Positions 27,734-36,612 are shown, counted from the stretch's first letter. The stretch is DNA of 64,000 nucleotides from Ruminiclostridium cellobioparum DSM 1351 = ATCC 15832 (GCF_000621505.1 NZ_JHYD01000040.1:1-64000), one strand, 5' to 3'. The notes: generated by a model not told the origin, from the sequence alone. Numbers and translations are program-made.

Positions 27734-29368
27734 ATGATTAAAGTATTTATTCTTGATGATGAGACAATAGCACGTATAAATCTGAGGCATTTGATCAATT
27801 GGGAAAAGGAAGGCTATGTAATCTGCGGAGAGGCCGATAACGGTGCAGATGCGCTTAAAAAAGCCGAGGAACTGCAGCCGGATATTATTTTTACCGATAT
27901 GAATATGGCCGGTATGAACGGTGTTGAATTTATCAATCAGGTAAAAAGAATAGTGCCGTCAGCAAAAATCATCGCCTTCAGTGCTTTTGACGATTTTGAA
28001 TTTGTCCGTCAAAGTCTTAAAGAGGGAGCTGTGGATTATCTGATAAAATACAGGATGGATGCCGGATCCCTGCTTTCAATGCTGGAGTCCATAAAGAACA
28101 GCATCAGGACTGAAAGTATTGAGAGACAGAAGAATGACAGGATCAGGGAAATGGCCACCTCGGGAAAGGCTCTGGTTCAAAAGAATGTTATAATGAACTC
28201 CTTAAACGGGTATCTGAAGGATAATTTTGCAGCCATAATCAAGGAATATGAAATAGATCTGGACGATAAAAATCTTATTATTGCCGCATCCCGTATTGAT
28301 GATTTTTACAGTATAAAAGAAAAATTCAACACCCAGGAGAGAGCTGTTTTCATACAGACGGTGGATAATATTCTGACCGGCATCTGCGAAGATATCGGCA
28401 AAACCGTATATGTGGGCATGGATGAGGGAAAGTATATTTTTCTTATGTCCTTCGGAGATATCTTAAGTGAGGCGGCAATCTATTCCAGAGCTATTACCAA
28501 TATCGGCACAATAGAAGGAACTGTGAAAAGGTTCCTCAATGTTACACTGAGCTTTGGACTCAGCGGAATATGTCCTGTGGCTGCAAAAATTGACGAATAT
28601 TACAGGGAAGCCAGAAAAGTACTGGATGACGGGTATTTTAAAGGAAGTAATTATATTGTACAGAAAAGGGAACTGGCATGCAATGAAACTCCCAGGAGGA
28701 ATACCGGACTGTCGGCAGCCGAGGAAAAAAATCTGCTGGGTGGCATAAGGAACTCCAAAAAAGACGGAGTAATAAAAACTCTTGTGGATATTTTCAGAAG
28801 CATGAAGGAGAACAAATGCCCGTTTGATACTGTTAAAATGACCTGCATAGATCTTATAAACCTGCTCAGCCGTGTAATAAAAGAGTTTAACATATCCTCC
28901 GGCAAAGTTTTCACCAGTACAAGCAGTCCGTATGACGACTTTAAAAAATTTGAAAATCTGGAAGAGCTCCTGAATTATTTTAAATTTCTCTATACGGCAC
29001 TTTTGGATGTCCTGGAACAGAATAAATTAAACAGCGGATATTCCCCGATAATAAAGAAATCCATTGATTATATAATAAATAACTATCACAGCGATATTTC
29101 ACTTTCCAGTGTGGCTGAAAAGGTGAATGTAACGCCCCAATACCTGAGCAAGCTCTTCAAGGAGGAATGTAATGAGGGGTTTACCTACTATCTGAACAGC
29201 ATAAGGATAGAACAGGCAAAACAAATGCTGGCTGAGGGGATAAATTTCAAGGATCTTGCTCCAAAGGCAGGTTTCAATAATTATACATATTTTTTTACAG
29301 TATTCAAGGAGTTTACAGGTATGACACCCCATCAATATGAGAAAACAATTCTCAAGGGAAAAATATGA
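27734..29368 (+). CDS. YesN-type response regulator (system 2)
   Basis: 544 residues: receiver domain with Asp9, Asp10 and phospho-acceptor Asp55 (IIFTDMNMAG), a long middle region, and a C-terminal AraC DNA-binding domain ending GMTPHQYEKTI. The conserved Lys of the receiver is followed by Tyr (LIKYRMD) instead of the usual Pro, a small deviation that might affect signalling. AGAGGT lies before the ATG. It probably activates the system 2 operon in response to the neighbouring kinase. Confidence 0.88.
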   Translation: MIKVFILDDETIARINLRHLINWEKEGYVICGEADNGADALKKAEELQPDIIFTDMNMAGMNGVEFINQVKRIVPSAKIIAFSAFDDFEFVRQSLKEGAVDYLIKYRMDAGSLLSMLESIKNSIRTESIERQKNDRIREMATSGKALVQKNVIMNSLNGYLKDNFAAIIKEYEIDLDDKNLIIAASRIDDFYSIKEKFNTQERAVFIQTVDNILTGICEDIGKTVYVGMDEGKYIFLMSFGDILSEAAIYSRAITNIGTIEGTVKRFLNVTLSFGLSGICPVAAKIDEYYREARKVLDDGYFKGSNYIVQKRELACNETPRRNTGLSAAEEKNLLGGIRNSKKDGVIKTLVDIFRSMKENKCPFDTVKMTCIDLINLLSRVIKEFNISSGKVFTSTSSPYDDFKKFENLEELLNYFKFLYTALLDVLEQNKLNSGYSPIIKKSIDYIINNYHSDISLSSVAEKVNVTPQYLSKLFKEECNEGFTYYLNSIRIEQAKQMLAEGINFKDLAPKAGFNNYTYFFTVFKEFTGMTPHQYEKTILKGKI

Positions 29369-29559
29369 CAGAATTTTAAATAAATTATCAATACTTATCA
29401 AAAGCTTACAAAAATATTGCATAATTAAATTAATATGATAATATAAATAATAGATAATTTTAACTTCAATATTTGTAATATTTTATGCAGAATATAATAT
29501 CTATATAGTTAATGTATATTTTGTTAGATTATCAAATTGTTTCAAGGGAGTTGTTATAT

Positions 29560-30591
29560 TTGGGTTTTGGACAGGACATAGGAATTGATTTGGGAACTGC
29601 TTCAGTACTGGTTTATATTAAGGGGAAGGGGATTGTATTAAGAGAGCCTTCCGTTGTTGCCATAGATAAAAATACCAATAAATTATTAGCGGTGGGGGAA
29701 GAAGCCAGAAGGATGCTGGGAAGGACGCCGGGCAATATAGTTGCCATCAGACCGTTGAGAGAAGGCGTTATTTCAGATTATGACATTACCGAGCGTATGC
29801 TCAAATATTTTATAAACAAGGTAACGGGCGGCAGAAAGTTTTTTAAGCCGAGAATTATGGTTTGTGTACCCAGCGGTGTTACTGAAGTGGAAAAGCGTGC
29901 GGTTATAGATGCTTCAATGCAGGCCGGCGCCAGAAAGACATATTTGATTGAAGAGCCTATTGCAGCTGCCATAGGTGCGGGGATAGACATAGCCAAGGCT
30001 TGCGGAAGCATGGTTGTAGACATGGGCGGAGGTACCACCGACATAGCAGTCATATCGCTGGGAGGTACTGTTGTCAGCACATCCATAAAGGTTGCAGGCG
30101 ACAAATTTGACGAGGCAATTATCAGGTATATGCGGAAAAAGCATAACATCATGATTGGAGAAAGAACTTCGGAAGAATTGAAAATTAATATTGGTACGGT
30201 TTTCCCGAGAGTTCAGGAAGTTACCATGGATATAAGAGGAAGGAATCTTATTTCGGGACTTCCAAAAACTATAACCATATCTTCCACTGAAATGATGGAA
30301 GCTCTTGAGGAGCCCATCTCAAGCATTATAGAGGCCGTTCATTCAGTATTGGAGCGCACACCGCCCGAATTGGCCGCCGATATAAGTGACAGGGGAATAG
30401 TAATGACCGGCGGTGGAAGTCTCATATACGGACTGGATAAACTGCTTCAGGAAAAGACCGGAATTAATGTCATCATTGCGGATGATTCCATATCCTGCGT
30501 AGCATTGGGTACAGGCAAGGCCCTGGATAATATTGAAGCAATTGAGGCAACAGCGCAGTCCGAGAGCAGGGGAAACTACAGAAGGTATTGA
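29560..30591 (+). CDS. mbl: MreB-family actin-like cell shape protein (Mbl)
   Basis: Bacterial actin that guides lateral wall synthesis under the membrane. 343 residues from a TTG at 29560, nine bases after GGGAG; this start gives MGFGQDIGIDLGTAS, the family N-terminus with phosphate loop 1 (an upstream ATG at 29512 adds 16 unlikely residues). The second phosphate motif is DMGGGTTDIAVISLGG, and MTGGGS closes the adenosine site. The gene order mbl-flhO-flhP plus fabZ matches the mbl region of Bacillus subtilis, which supports the Mbl name over MreB. A terminator follows directly. Confidence 0.9.
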   Translation: MGFGQDIGIDLGTASVLVYIKGKGIVLREPSVVAIDKNTNKLLAVGEEARRMLGRTPGNIVAIRPLREGVISDYDITERMLKYFINKVTGGRKFFKPRIMVCVPSGVTEVEKRAVIDASMQAGARKTYLIEEPIAAAIGAGIDIAKACGSMVVDMGGGTTDIAVISLGGTVVSTSIKVAGDKFDEAIIRYMRKKHNIMIGERTSEELKINIGTVFPRVQEVTMDIRGRNLISGLPKTITISSTEMMEALEEPISSIIEAVHSVLERTPPELAADISDRGIVMTGGGSLIYGLDKLLQEKTGINVIIADDSISCVALGTGKALDNIEAIEATAQSESRGNYRRY

Positions 30592-30595
30592 TATT

Positions 30596-30633
30596 AAGAG
30601 TTGGCTTTGATAAATAAAAGCTGACTCTTTTTA
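30596..30633 (+). terminator. Intrinsic terminator after mbl
   Basis: AAGAGTTGGCTTT pairs with AAAGCTGACTCTT (two G-T wobbles) around an eight-base loop and ends in a T-run. Confidence 0.8.
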
Positions 30634-30646
30634 GTTAATTTTGTAT

Positions 30647-30673
30647 TAAGTAAACTAAAAATAATACCGATAT
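30647..30673 (+). promoter_or_regulatory. SigD-like (flagellar) promoter before flhO
   Basis: TAAG (30647-30650), 15 bases, then ACCGATAT (30666-30673), compared with the motility-sigma consensus TAAA-N15-GCCGATAA. It lies 34 bases before the start of a flagellar gene, which fits. Not experimentally supported. Confidence 0.45.
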
Positions 30674-30706
30674 ACAATTGATGACTTTTAAACGAGGAGA
30701 ATTCTC

Positions 30707-31495
30707 ATGATTAGAGGGTTATATACTTCAGCCTGGAGCATGCTTGCAAATGACAGAAAAATGGACGTTATCACCAACAACCTGGCAAATGTCAATACTG
30801 CAGGTTATAAAAAGGATACGGTGGTATTTGAAAGTTTTCCCGATCTGTTGACCAAGAGGATAAATGATACAAAGAACTCATCCAATATAGGTTCAATGGA
30901 GTTAAGCAGTGATGTAGGCGAAATATTTACATATTTTACTCAAGGCCAGTTAAATCAAACAAATAACATGCTGGATCTGGCAATAGATGACAACGGCGGA
31001 GCCAATACGTCAAGCCCCGCGTTTTTCACTGTCGGGGTTGTAGATCCTTCCGACAACAGCAACTTAAAAGAGTATTATACAAAAGATGGTTCTTTTGTAT
31101 TAAATTCAGATAATCAACTTGTGACTAAAGACGGAAACTATGTTCTGGGACAAAGTGGTCCTATAACCCTGGAGCCAGGTCAATTCTCCATTGACGACAT
31201 GGGAAATATCGTTCAGGACGGCACGGTAGTGGACACCCTCAGGATAACCCAGTTCAGTGATCCCGCCATGCTCCGGAAATTCGGTGACAATATGCTGGAA
31301 AACACCGGAAGCGAAACCTCTGATTTCACCGGCAGCGTTTTGCAGGGCTTCAGCGAAGGCTCAAATGTAAATGTCATAAGTGAAATGGTTGACATGATTA
31401 CTGTAATGAGAGCATATGAAGCCAATCAGAAAGTACTTCAGTCCCATGATTCCCTGCTTGAAAAAGCAGTTAATGAAGTTGGAGTAGTCAGATAA
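30707..31495 (+). CDS. flhO: Flagellar basal-body rod protein, FlgF-like (FlhO)
   Basis: A 262-residue axial protein of the FlgF/FlgG family forming part of the flagellar rod. The N-terminal motif LANVNTAGYKKD and the C-terminal SNVNVISEMVDMITVMRAYE helix (which packs in the rod core) are both present. GAGGAG precedes the ATG. There is no signal peptide, as expected for export by the flagellar type III apparatus. It follows the SigD-like promoter and precedes the FlgG-like paralogue. Confidence 0.88.
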   Translation: MIRGLYTSAWSMLANDRKMDVITNNLANVNTAGYKKDTVVFESFPDLLTKRINDTKNSSNIGSMELSSDVGEIFTYFTQGQLNQTNNMLDLAIDDNGGANTSSPAFFTVGVVDPSDNSNLKEYYTKDGSFVLNSDNQLVTKDGNYVLGQSGPITLEPGQFSIDDMGNIVQDGTVVDTLRITQFSDPAMLRKFGDNMLENTGSETSDFTGSVLQGFSEGSNVNVISEMVDMITVMRAYEANQKVLQSHDSLLEKAVNEVGVVR

Positions 31496-31564
31496 AAAAT
31501 TCAACAATATCATATATATTTTTTAAAAGTTTTACACTTACATTCCTTTAGGAGGATTAAAACT

Positions 31565-32377
31565 ATGATGAGAGCTTTATGGACGGCAGGTTCCGGAATG
31601 AAGGCCCAGCAGTTCAATGTGGATGTTATTTCAAATAATCTGGCAAATGTCAATACAACCGGTTACAAAAAAGAAAGAGCCGAATTTAAGGATCTTTTAT
31701 ATGAAACAATGAACAGGGCCTATGTACTTGAAGACAGCGGAAAGCCCGTCAATCTGCAGGTGGGGCATGGTACGGCGGTAAGTTCAACTGTCCGCAGCTT
31801 TGAGTCCGGCAATGTCGACAAAACCGATTCTTCATTGGATTTTGCAATTGAGGGTGAAGGCTTCTTTACAATTCTTTGTCCTGATGAGGAAGTAAGATAT
31901 ACCAGGGACGGCTCTTTTAAAATCAGTGTTACAGAGGATGGCATGAGAAAGCTGACAACCTCGGACGGTTATTCGGTTCTGGATGATGCCGAGCAGGAAA
32001 TAGTCTTTGACACCGATGTGGACATATCAACTCTGACCGTCACTCCGCAGGGGGCAATAAGCTATAAAAACGCCGACGGCGAAACTGTTGCACTGGATCA
32101 GACTCTGGGGGTTGTTCATTTCCCTAATAAATATGCCCTGGAGGCAGTGGGCAAAAACCTGTTTGAAAGAAACTCGGCAACCGGCGAACCGGTACAGGCA
32201 ATTGAAGATACCTCGGGTAAGAGCACTATCTCTCAATTCTATCTTGAATCTTCAAATGTTTCCATAGTTGACGAGATGGTAAAGCTCATTGTCGCACAGA
32301 GAGCTTATGAAATTAATTCCAAAGCTATACAGCAGTCTGATGACATGCTTCAGATAGCAAATAACCTGAAGAGATAA
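31565..32377 (+). CDS. flhP: Flagellar basal-body rod protein, FlgG-like (FlhP)
   Basis: A 270-residue distal-rod family protein: N-terminal RALWTAGSGMKAQQFNVDVI and LANVNTTGYKKERAEF, C-terminal SNVSIVDEMVKLIVAQRAYE. AGGAGG precedes the ATG. Pairing with FlgF-like flhO beside mbl is the arrangement known from Bacillus. Main flagellar operons are not in the window. Confidence 0.9.
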   Translation: MMRALWTAGSGMKAQQFNVDVISNNLANVNTTGYKKERAEFKDLLYETMNRAYVLEDSGKPVNLQVGHGTAVSSTVRSFESGNVDKTDSSLDFAIEGEGFFTILCPDEEVRYTRDGSFKISVTEDGMRKLTTSDGYSVLDDAEQEIVFDTDVDISTLTVTPQGAISYKNADGETVALDQTLGVVHFPNKYALEAVGKNLFERNSATGEPVQAIEDTSGKSTISQFYLESSNVSIVDEMVKLIVAQRAYEINSKAIQQSDDMLQIANNLKR

Positions 32378-32445
32378 TTTACAAAAGTAGAAGCTATTTG
32401 ACATACACTATGTTATAATGGTAATTGACTCGTGGAGGTTAACTT

Positions 32446-32844
32446 ATGGGCATTGACAGTATCAATTCCAATACCAAAAGTTCTGTTGAAAGTGCTCAAA
32501 CCTACAGAGCGGCATCCAATGACGGTGACTTTGAGAAAAGATTGAAAGCCGCAGCCGAAAAAGGCGATGATGCACAGCTTAAACAGGTTTGCAAGGAATT
32601 TGAAGGTATCTTTCTTAATATGATGTACAAGCAGATGAAAGCTACAGTACCGAAATCAGGCTATCTGGAGAGTGATTATGGTACTGAAATGTATAATTCC
32701 ATGATGGATGAGGCCCTGGTTGAAACAATGTCCCAGAAGGGAATCGGCCTGGGGGATTACATGTACAGGCAGTTATCAAAACAGTATTTGAAGACTGGCA
32801 GTTCTGAAACAGCTGCCGGAGGAGTTATAGATGATAAAAAATAA
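32446..32844 (+). CDS. FlgJ-type rod-binding protein
   Basis: 132 residues corresponding to the N-terminal rod-binding domain of FlgJ alone: KQVCKEFEGIFLNMMYKQMK followed by YGTEMYNSMMDEALVETMSQ and a GIGLGDYMYRQL end. The muramidase domain found in proteobacterial FlgJ is absent, as usual in Clostridia. It would help the rod cross the peptidoglycan. TGGAGG precedes the ATG, and the gene overlaps the next one by 14 bases. Confidence 0.82.
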   Translation: MGIDSINSNTKSSVESAQTYRAASNDGDFEKRLKAAAEKGDDAQLKQVCKEFEGIFLNMMYKQMKATVPKSGYLESDYGTEMYNSMMDEALVETMSQKGIGLGDYMYRQLSKQYLKTGSSETAAGGVIDDKK

Positions 32845-33997
32845 TCTGAAAATGATTATATTTACAATAACCTTGTTAACATTGTCCTGCATTATCTTTT
32901 ATGTAGGGCATTTTTTATTTTTTAAAAAAGATATGCCGGAGGCAGCGGCAAATACAGGCTCACAGGAAGCTTCACAGACAGGAAAAGTCCCTGCCGCCGC
33001 CGGACCCTTACCCATAGAGTACAAACACATATCCGCTGAAATAAACGGCTATAAGCAGGAAATATTCACCCTGGAATTTGACCCCATGGATGAGCGTGTG
33101 GAATTCAAACCGGTTTTATCCTTCGATAATGTATTCGGCTTTGAAAAGCTTTCAGAAATAGCGGCAAGGACAGGTGCGTATGCGGCCGTAAACGGGGGTT
33201 TTTTCTATGAATACGGCGATCCCGTGGGAATGGCTGCCATAGACGGAAAGCTTTATATGGCTGCCACCGGTTACGACCCTGTCTTTATAATGGATGAAAA
33301 GGGTCCCCGCTTTGAAAAAATCATATCTGAGATATATTTTACATATAAAGATAAAAGAATAGATATAAACAGTCTCAACCGTACCGGAAAAACCGGAAAC
33401 ATTATACTGTACACCAATGAATACGGCTCCTCCAACAGGTCCGAAGCCAAGAATACATCAATCAGGATAGAAAACAATATTGTAACGGCAGTGTATAAAA
33501 ATGTCACTCAGGTACCAATTAAAAAAGACAGCCGGCTAATCAGCTTTTACGGGAAAAAAGCTTCTCTCCCGGATGAATTGGGAATAAAGGAGGGGGATAC
33601 CGTAAATATTGAAGTCAGGCCGCAATTCGGTGACTCATATCAGGCTTACAGCTGCGGCAGCATGCTGGTCAGCGGCGGGAAAGCTGTTGCTCCCGACCGG
33701 GACAGGTGGGTTGGTACGCTGCTGAACCGTGATCCCAGAACCGCAATAGGGATAAAGGCCGACGGGAAAATGGTACTTATTGTAGTTGACGGACGGCAGA
33801 CAGGGTACAGTACGGGCATGACGGGAAAAGAGCTTGCGGAATATCTCATACAGCTGGGTGTAGAGGAAGCTGCCATGCTGGACGGAGGGGCAACCTCGCA
33901 GATGCTTGTCGAGGGCAGTCTGAAAAACAGACCCTCCGACAGGGGACTGGAGCGTCCGGTTGCCGGCGCATTCATAGTAAAGCTCAAAGATACATAA
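32831..33997 (+). CDS. Phosphodiester glycosidase (NAGPA) domain protein, membrane-anchored
   Basis: 388 residues: an N-terminal membrane anchor (about 8-28) and an extracytoplasmic NAGPA-type phosphodiester glycosidase domain. Family features include AAVNGGFFYEYGDPVG (about 115-130), NRDPRTAIGIKADGKMVLIV (about 297-316) and the C-terminal AMLDGGATSQM (about 347-357). Members cleave GlcNAc phosphodiesters or act on wall polymers; the substrate here is unknown. Overlap with the rod-binding gene suggests co-expression, perhaps linking wall modification to rod passage, which is inference. Confidence 0.83.
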   Translation: MIKNNLKMIIFTITLLTLSCIIFYVGHFLFFKKDMPEAAANTGSQEASQTGKVPAAAGPLPIEYKHISAEINGYKQEIFTLEFDPMDERVEFKPVLSFDNVFGFEKLSEIAARTGAYAAVNGGFFYEYGDPVGMAAIDGKLYMAATGYDPVFIMDEKGPRFEKIISEIYFTYKDKRIDINSLNRTGKTGNIILYTNEYGSSNRSEAKNTSIRIENNIVTAVYKNVTQVPIKKDSRLISFYGKKASLPDELGIKEGDTVNIEVRPQFGDSYQAYSCGSMLVSGGKAVAPDRDRWVGTLLNRDPRTAIGIKADGKMVLIVVDGRQTGYSTGMTGKELAEYLIQLGVEEAAMLDGGATSQMLVEGSLKNRPSDRGLERPVAGAFIVKLKDT

Positions 33998-34056
33998 AAT
34001 ATTTACGGCAAAAAAGGAATTCCCTTTAGTGCTGTAGAATATATTACCTGGTCATA

Positions 34057-34083
34057 ATTAACTGGTAGTGCTAATCAGTTAAT
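34057..34083. promoter_or_regulatory. Inverted repeat upstream of fabZ, candidate operator
   Basis: ATTAACTG (34057-34064) and CAGTTAAT (34076-34083) are exact reverse complements, 11 bases apart, 54 bases before the fabZ start. It does not match the FapR consensus well, and no T-run follows. A regulator of fatty-acid genes is the natural guess. Confidence 0.35.
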
Positions 34084-34136
34084 CAATTGGACAGAGGTTA
34101 CAGGTAGTTTGAATAAATTTTTTAAGAGGTGTTGAA

Positions 34137-34565
34137 ATGCTTACTATCAAAGAAATAAAAGAAATTCTTCCGCACAGATATCCATTTTTGCTGGTAGATA
34201 AAATCATTGAACTGGAACCCGGAAAAAAAGCAGTAGGAATAAAAAATGTGACGGTTAACGAACCTTTTTTCCAGGGACACTTTCCGGAGTACCCCATAAT
34301 GCCGGGAGTGCTTATCGTGGAGGCACTCGCACAGACAGCCGGGATAGCTGTTGCCGTACTGGAGGAAAACAAGGGCAAGCTTGGAGTATTTGCAAGCATA
34401 GAAGCCATGAAATTCAAGCATCAGGTGCAGCCGGGGGATGTGCTGAGACTGGAGACTGAAATACTGATGACAAAGCTGGGTGTGACAAAGGCAAAGGTAA
34501 AGGCAACAGTGGAGGGCAAGGTTGCTGCCGAGGGTGAGATCAAGCTTGCCATGACCAGGGCTTGA
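34137..34565 (+). CDS. fabZ: 3-hydroxyacyl-ACP dehydratase FabZ
   Basis: Dehydrates 3-hydroxyacyl-ACP in fatty-acid elongation. 142 residues with the hot-dog fold motifs [12 protein letters not shown] (10-21), [16 protein letters not shown] with catalytic His48, and catalytic Glu62 in VEALAQ. AGAGGTG precedes the ATG. It stands alone from other fab genes; its neighbourhood (mbl, flhO, flhP) is conserved in Bacillus, where ywpB is the equivalent. Confidence 0.92.
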   Translation: MLTIKEIKEILPHRYPFLLVDKIIELEPGKKAVGIKNVTVNEPFFQGHFPEYPIMPGVLIVEALAQTAGIAVAVLEENKGKLGVFASIEAMKFKHQVQPGDVLRLETEILMTKLGVTKAKVKATVEGKVAAEGEIKLAMTRA

Positions 34566-34605
34566 GTAAAATTTGATGTGAATTCTGAAAAATAAGAACA
34601 AACTT

Positions 34606-34858
34606 AAAGCAATAGTGTTCCCGGCCCGTATCCATCAATTGTTTGCCCCCGAAGTTCTTGCCTGAAATAGTATGGCTTACTTCAGACACCTCTTAGCCGT
34701 CGCAGCGACTCGACCATCCGGGTCTCGCGTGCCGCTCAAATTGACCTCCTGTCAATTTGCCGGCACGATGTATCTGAAGCAAGCCTACAAATTTCAAGCA
34801 AGCGCTTCTAACCGGGCTTCAAATTGATGGATACAGGCCTCGCACACTATTATTATTT
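34606..34858. repeat. Long imperfect palindrome, repeat family copy 2 (inverted relative to copy 1)
   Basis: Terminal inverted repeats at 34606-34641 and 34820-34858 match over about 36 bases (GCAATAGTGTT, GTATCCATCAATT). Internally, CCTGAAAT..GGCTTACTTCAGA pairs with TCTGAAGCAAGCC..ATTTCA. The central hairpin CAAATTGAC-CTCCT-GTCAATTTG (34737-34759), read on the minus strand, is the counterpart of the copy 1 hairpin with two paired base changes, and GGATGGTCGAGTCGCTGCGAC (minus strand) matches GGATGTTGAGTGTTCTGCGAC of copy 1. It fills the gap between fabZ and murC, with no coding potential. Confidence 0.75.
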
Positions 34859-34965
34859 TGTATTCGAATGCTTGAAAGCTATTATTTTTTATATTTATTT
34901 TTGAGCATTTCATAACAATTTTAAACTGCATCCTGTACCGAGTATTAAGACATGTAACATTAAAC

Positions 34966-36369
34966 TTACTTATTGGCCCTGATGTTAAGGAACATTTCTC
35001 CGCACCTTACAATATCACCTGCGCCCATTGTCAGTATCAGATCGCCGGGCTGCGCATTTTTATCAAGATACTGTGCGATTTCCTGAAAATCGCACATATA
35101 GACTGCGTTGCCGCCCTGTTGGGAAATTTTTTCGGCCAGCATGCTGGCGTGGATGTCACCCGGGTCTTTTTCACGGGCGGCGTAAATATCGGTAACAATG
35201 ATGTTGTCGGCGTTTGTAAAGGCCTGTGAAAATTGATCTATAAAGGCTTTTGTCCTTGTATAGGTGTGGGGCTGGAAAACACACCAGATTTTCTTGTGTA
35301 CGGTATTGGCCGCAGCATTCAGAGTTGCCTTTACCTCCGAGGGGTGATGCGCATAGTCGTCGATAACCTTTATGCCGTCAACAAGACCCTTCAATTCAAA
35401 TCTTTTATGGCTGCCGCCGAACCTCATCAGTCCGGTCACTATGCTTTCCATGCTGCAGCCACAGGTATAGCAGGCTGCAACGGCCGAAAGAGCGTTGCTG
35501 ACATTATGGGGTCCGGGTACCGAGAGAGCGACCGAGCCCAGCTTCTCCCCATGCTTGTATACGTCGAACGAGGCACAGCCCAGATCATTATAGGATATAT
35601 TTTTTGCGGTCCACACAGCTTCCGGATTTTTTAAGCCATAAGTTATTATGTTACAGTTTTTACCGTTGATTACAGAAAGAACATTTTCATCATCTGCACA
35701 GGCAATTATAAAACCGTCTGGCGGAACAAGGGAAATAAATTGCCGGAATGTATCCTTTATATGCTGCAGATCTCTGAAGTAATCCACATGGTCGACTTCA
35801 ACGTTGAGGATGACAGCCATGAACGGGAAAAACTTAAGGAAGCTGCCGTAATATTCGCAGGCTTCTGTAATGAAATATTCGGAATTCCCGATTCTTGTAT
35901 TGCCGCCAATTGAGTCCAGCTCCCCTCCGATATGTGCGGTAGGGTCGGTACCGGCCTCAAGCATAATGGTGGTGATCATTGAAGTTGTGGTGGTTTTACC
36001 ATGGGTCCCCGAGACTGCTATGCCGAAGGAATATCTTTTCATAATCAGCCCAAGCAGTTCCGCCCTGTCAATAACCGGCACATTTAATTGCCTTGAACGG
36101 ATCATTTCCGGATTATCTTCCTTTACGGCAACGGTGTAAACCACCAGATCGGGGTCTGTGACGTTCTCGGCGCTGTGTCCGATAGAAACTCCGGCACCCA
36201 GGTTTTCCAGCTTCTGCGTTGCTTTTGAGGATTTTATATCAGAGCCCGACACTTTGTAGCCCTGGCTTAAGAGTATTTCGGCCAGACCGCTCATGCTGGA
36301 GCCGCCAATGCCTATAAAATGAACATATTTGATTTTTTCAGAATCTAAAAGGTTTGAATTATTAATCAA
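34966..36369 (-). CDS. murC: UDP-N-acetylmuramate--L-alanine ligase
   Basis: First ligase of the peptide stem in peptidoglycan synthesis, cytoplasmic. 467 residues from a TTG at 36369, nine bases after GGAG; the longer frame from 36429 has no ribosome binding site. Motifs: HFIGIGGSSMSGLAEI (UDP-binding, 17-32), SGTHGKTTTTSMI (ATP P-loop, 120-132), GGSHKRFELKG and DDYAHHPSEVKATL in the C-terminal half. It is transcribed away from purR, across an AT-rich divergent region. Confidence 0.92.
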   Translation of the reverse strand: MINNSNLLDSEKIKYVHFIGIGGSSMSGLAEILLSQGYKVSGSDIKSSKATQKLENLGAGVSIGHSAENVTDPDLVVYTVAVKEDNPEMIRSRQLNVPVIDRAELLGLIMKRYSFGIAVSGTHGKTTTTSMITTIMLEAGTDPTAHIGGELDSIGGNTRIGNSEYFITEACEYYGSFLKFFPFMAVILNVEVDHVDYFRDLQHIKDTFRQFISLVPPDGFIIACADDENVLSVINGKNCNIITYGLKNPEAVWTAKNISYNDLGCASFDVYKHGEKLGSVALSVPGPHNVSNALSAVAACYTCGCSMESIVTGLMRFGGSHKRFELKGLVDGIKVIDDYAHHPSEVKATLNAAANTVHKKIWCVFQPHTYTRTKAFIDQFSQAFTNADNIIVTDIYAAREKDPGDIHASMLAEKISQQGGNAVYMCDFQEIAQYLDKNAQPGDLILTMGAGDIVRCGEMFLNIRANK

Positions 36370-36455
36370 AAGAAAACACTCCTCTGTGATAATACTATAT
36401 ATTATTAAACTCAATCCAAGAGAGTTCACCGCTTCAAAAAATTAGTACAGGTTGA

Positions 36456-36468
36456 ATTTCCGAACATA
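36456..36468 (+). promoter_or_regulatory. PurBox-like PurR binding site
   Basis: ATTTCCGAACATA fits the Gram-positive PurBox AWWWCCGAACWWT at 12 of 13 positions. A second weaker site, TTTTCCGAATTAT, lies at 36600-36612. Both are upstream of purR, so autoregulation is likely by analogy with Bacillus. Confidence 0.5.
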
Positions 36469-36599
36469 AAAATAATACATTATTTTCACACAAATGTAAA
36501 AGGAATAAAAAAATACGATATAGGAAAAATATTTAAATACACTAATTATTATATGATACCTTTGGTACAATTATTTTTCATAATCCTTTACAATATTAT

Positions 36600-36612
36600 T
36601 TTTCCGAATTAT
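36600..36612 (+). promoter_or_regulatory. Second, weaker PurBox-like site
   Basis: TTTTCCGAATTAT matches the PurBox at 11 of 13 positions and is 79 bases before the purR start. Known PurR targets often have two sites; here the two are in the same orientation and widely spaced, which is not the usual arrangement. Confidence 0.35.

Noticed and set aside
32399-32419. TTGACA and TATAAT before the rod-binding gene
   Set aside because: The boxes are only ten bases apart, not 16-18, so they cannot form one promoter.
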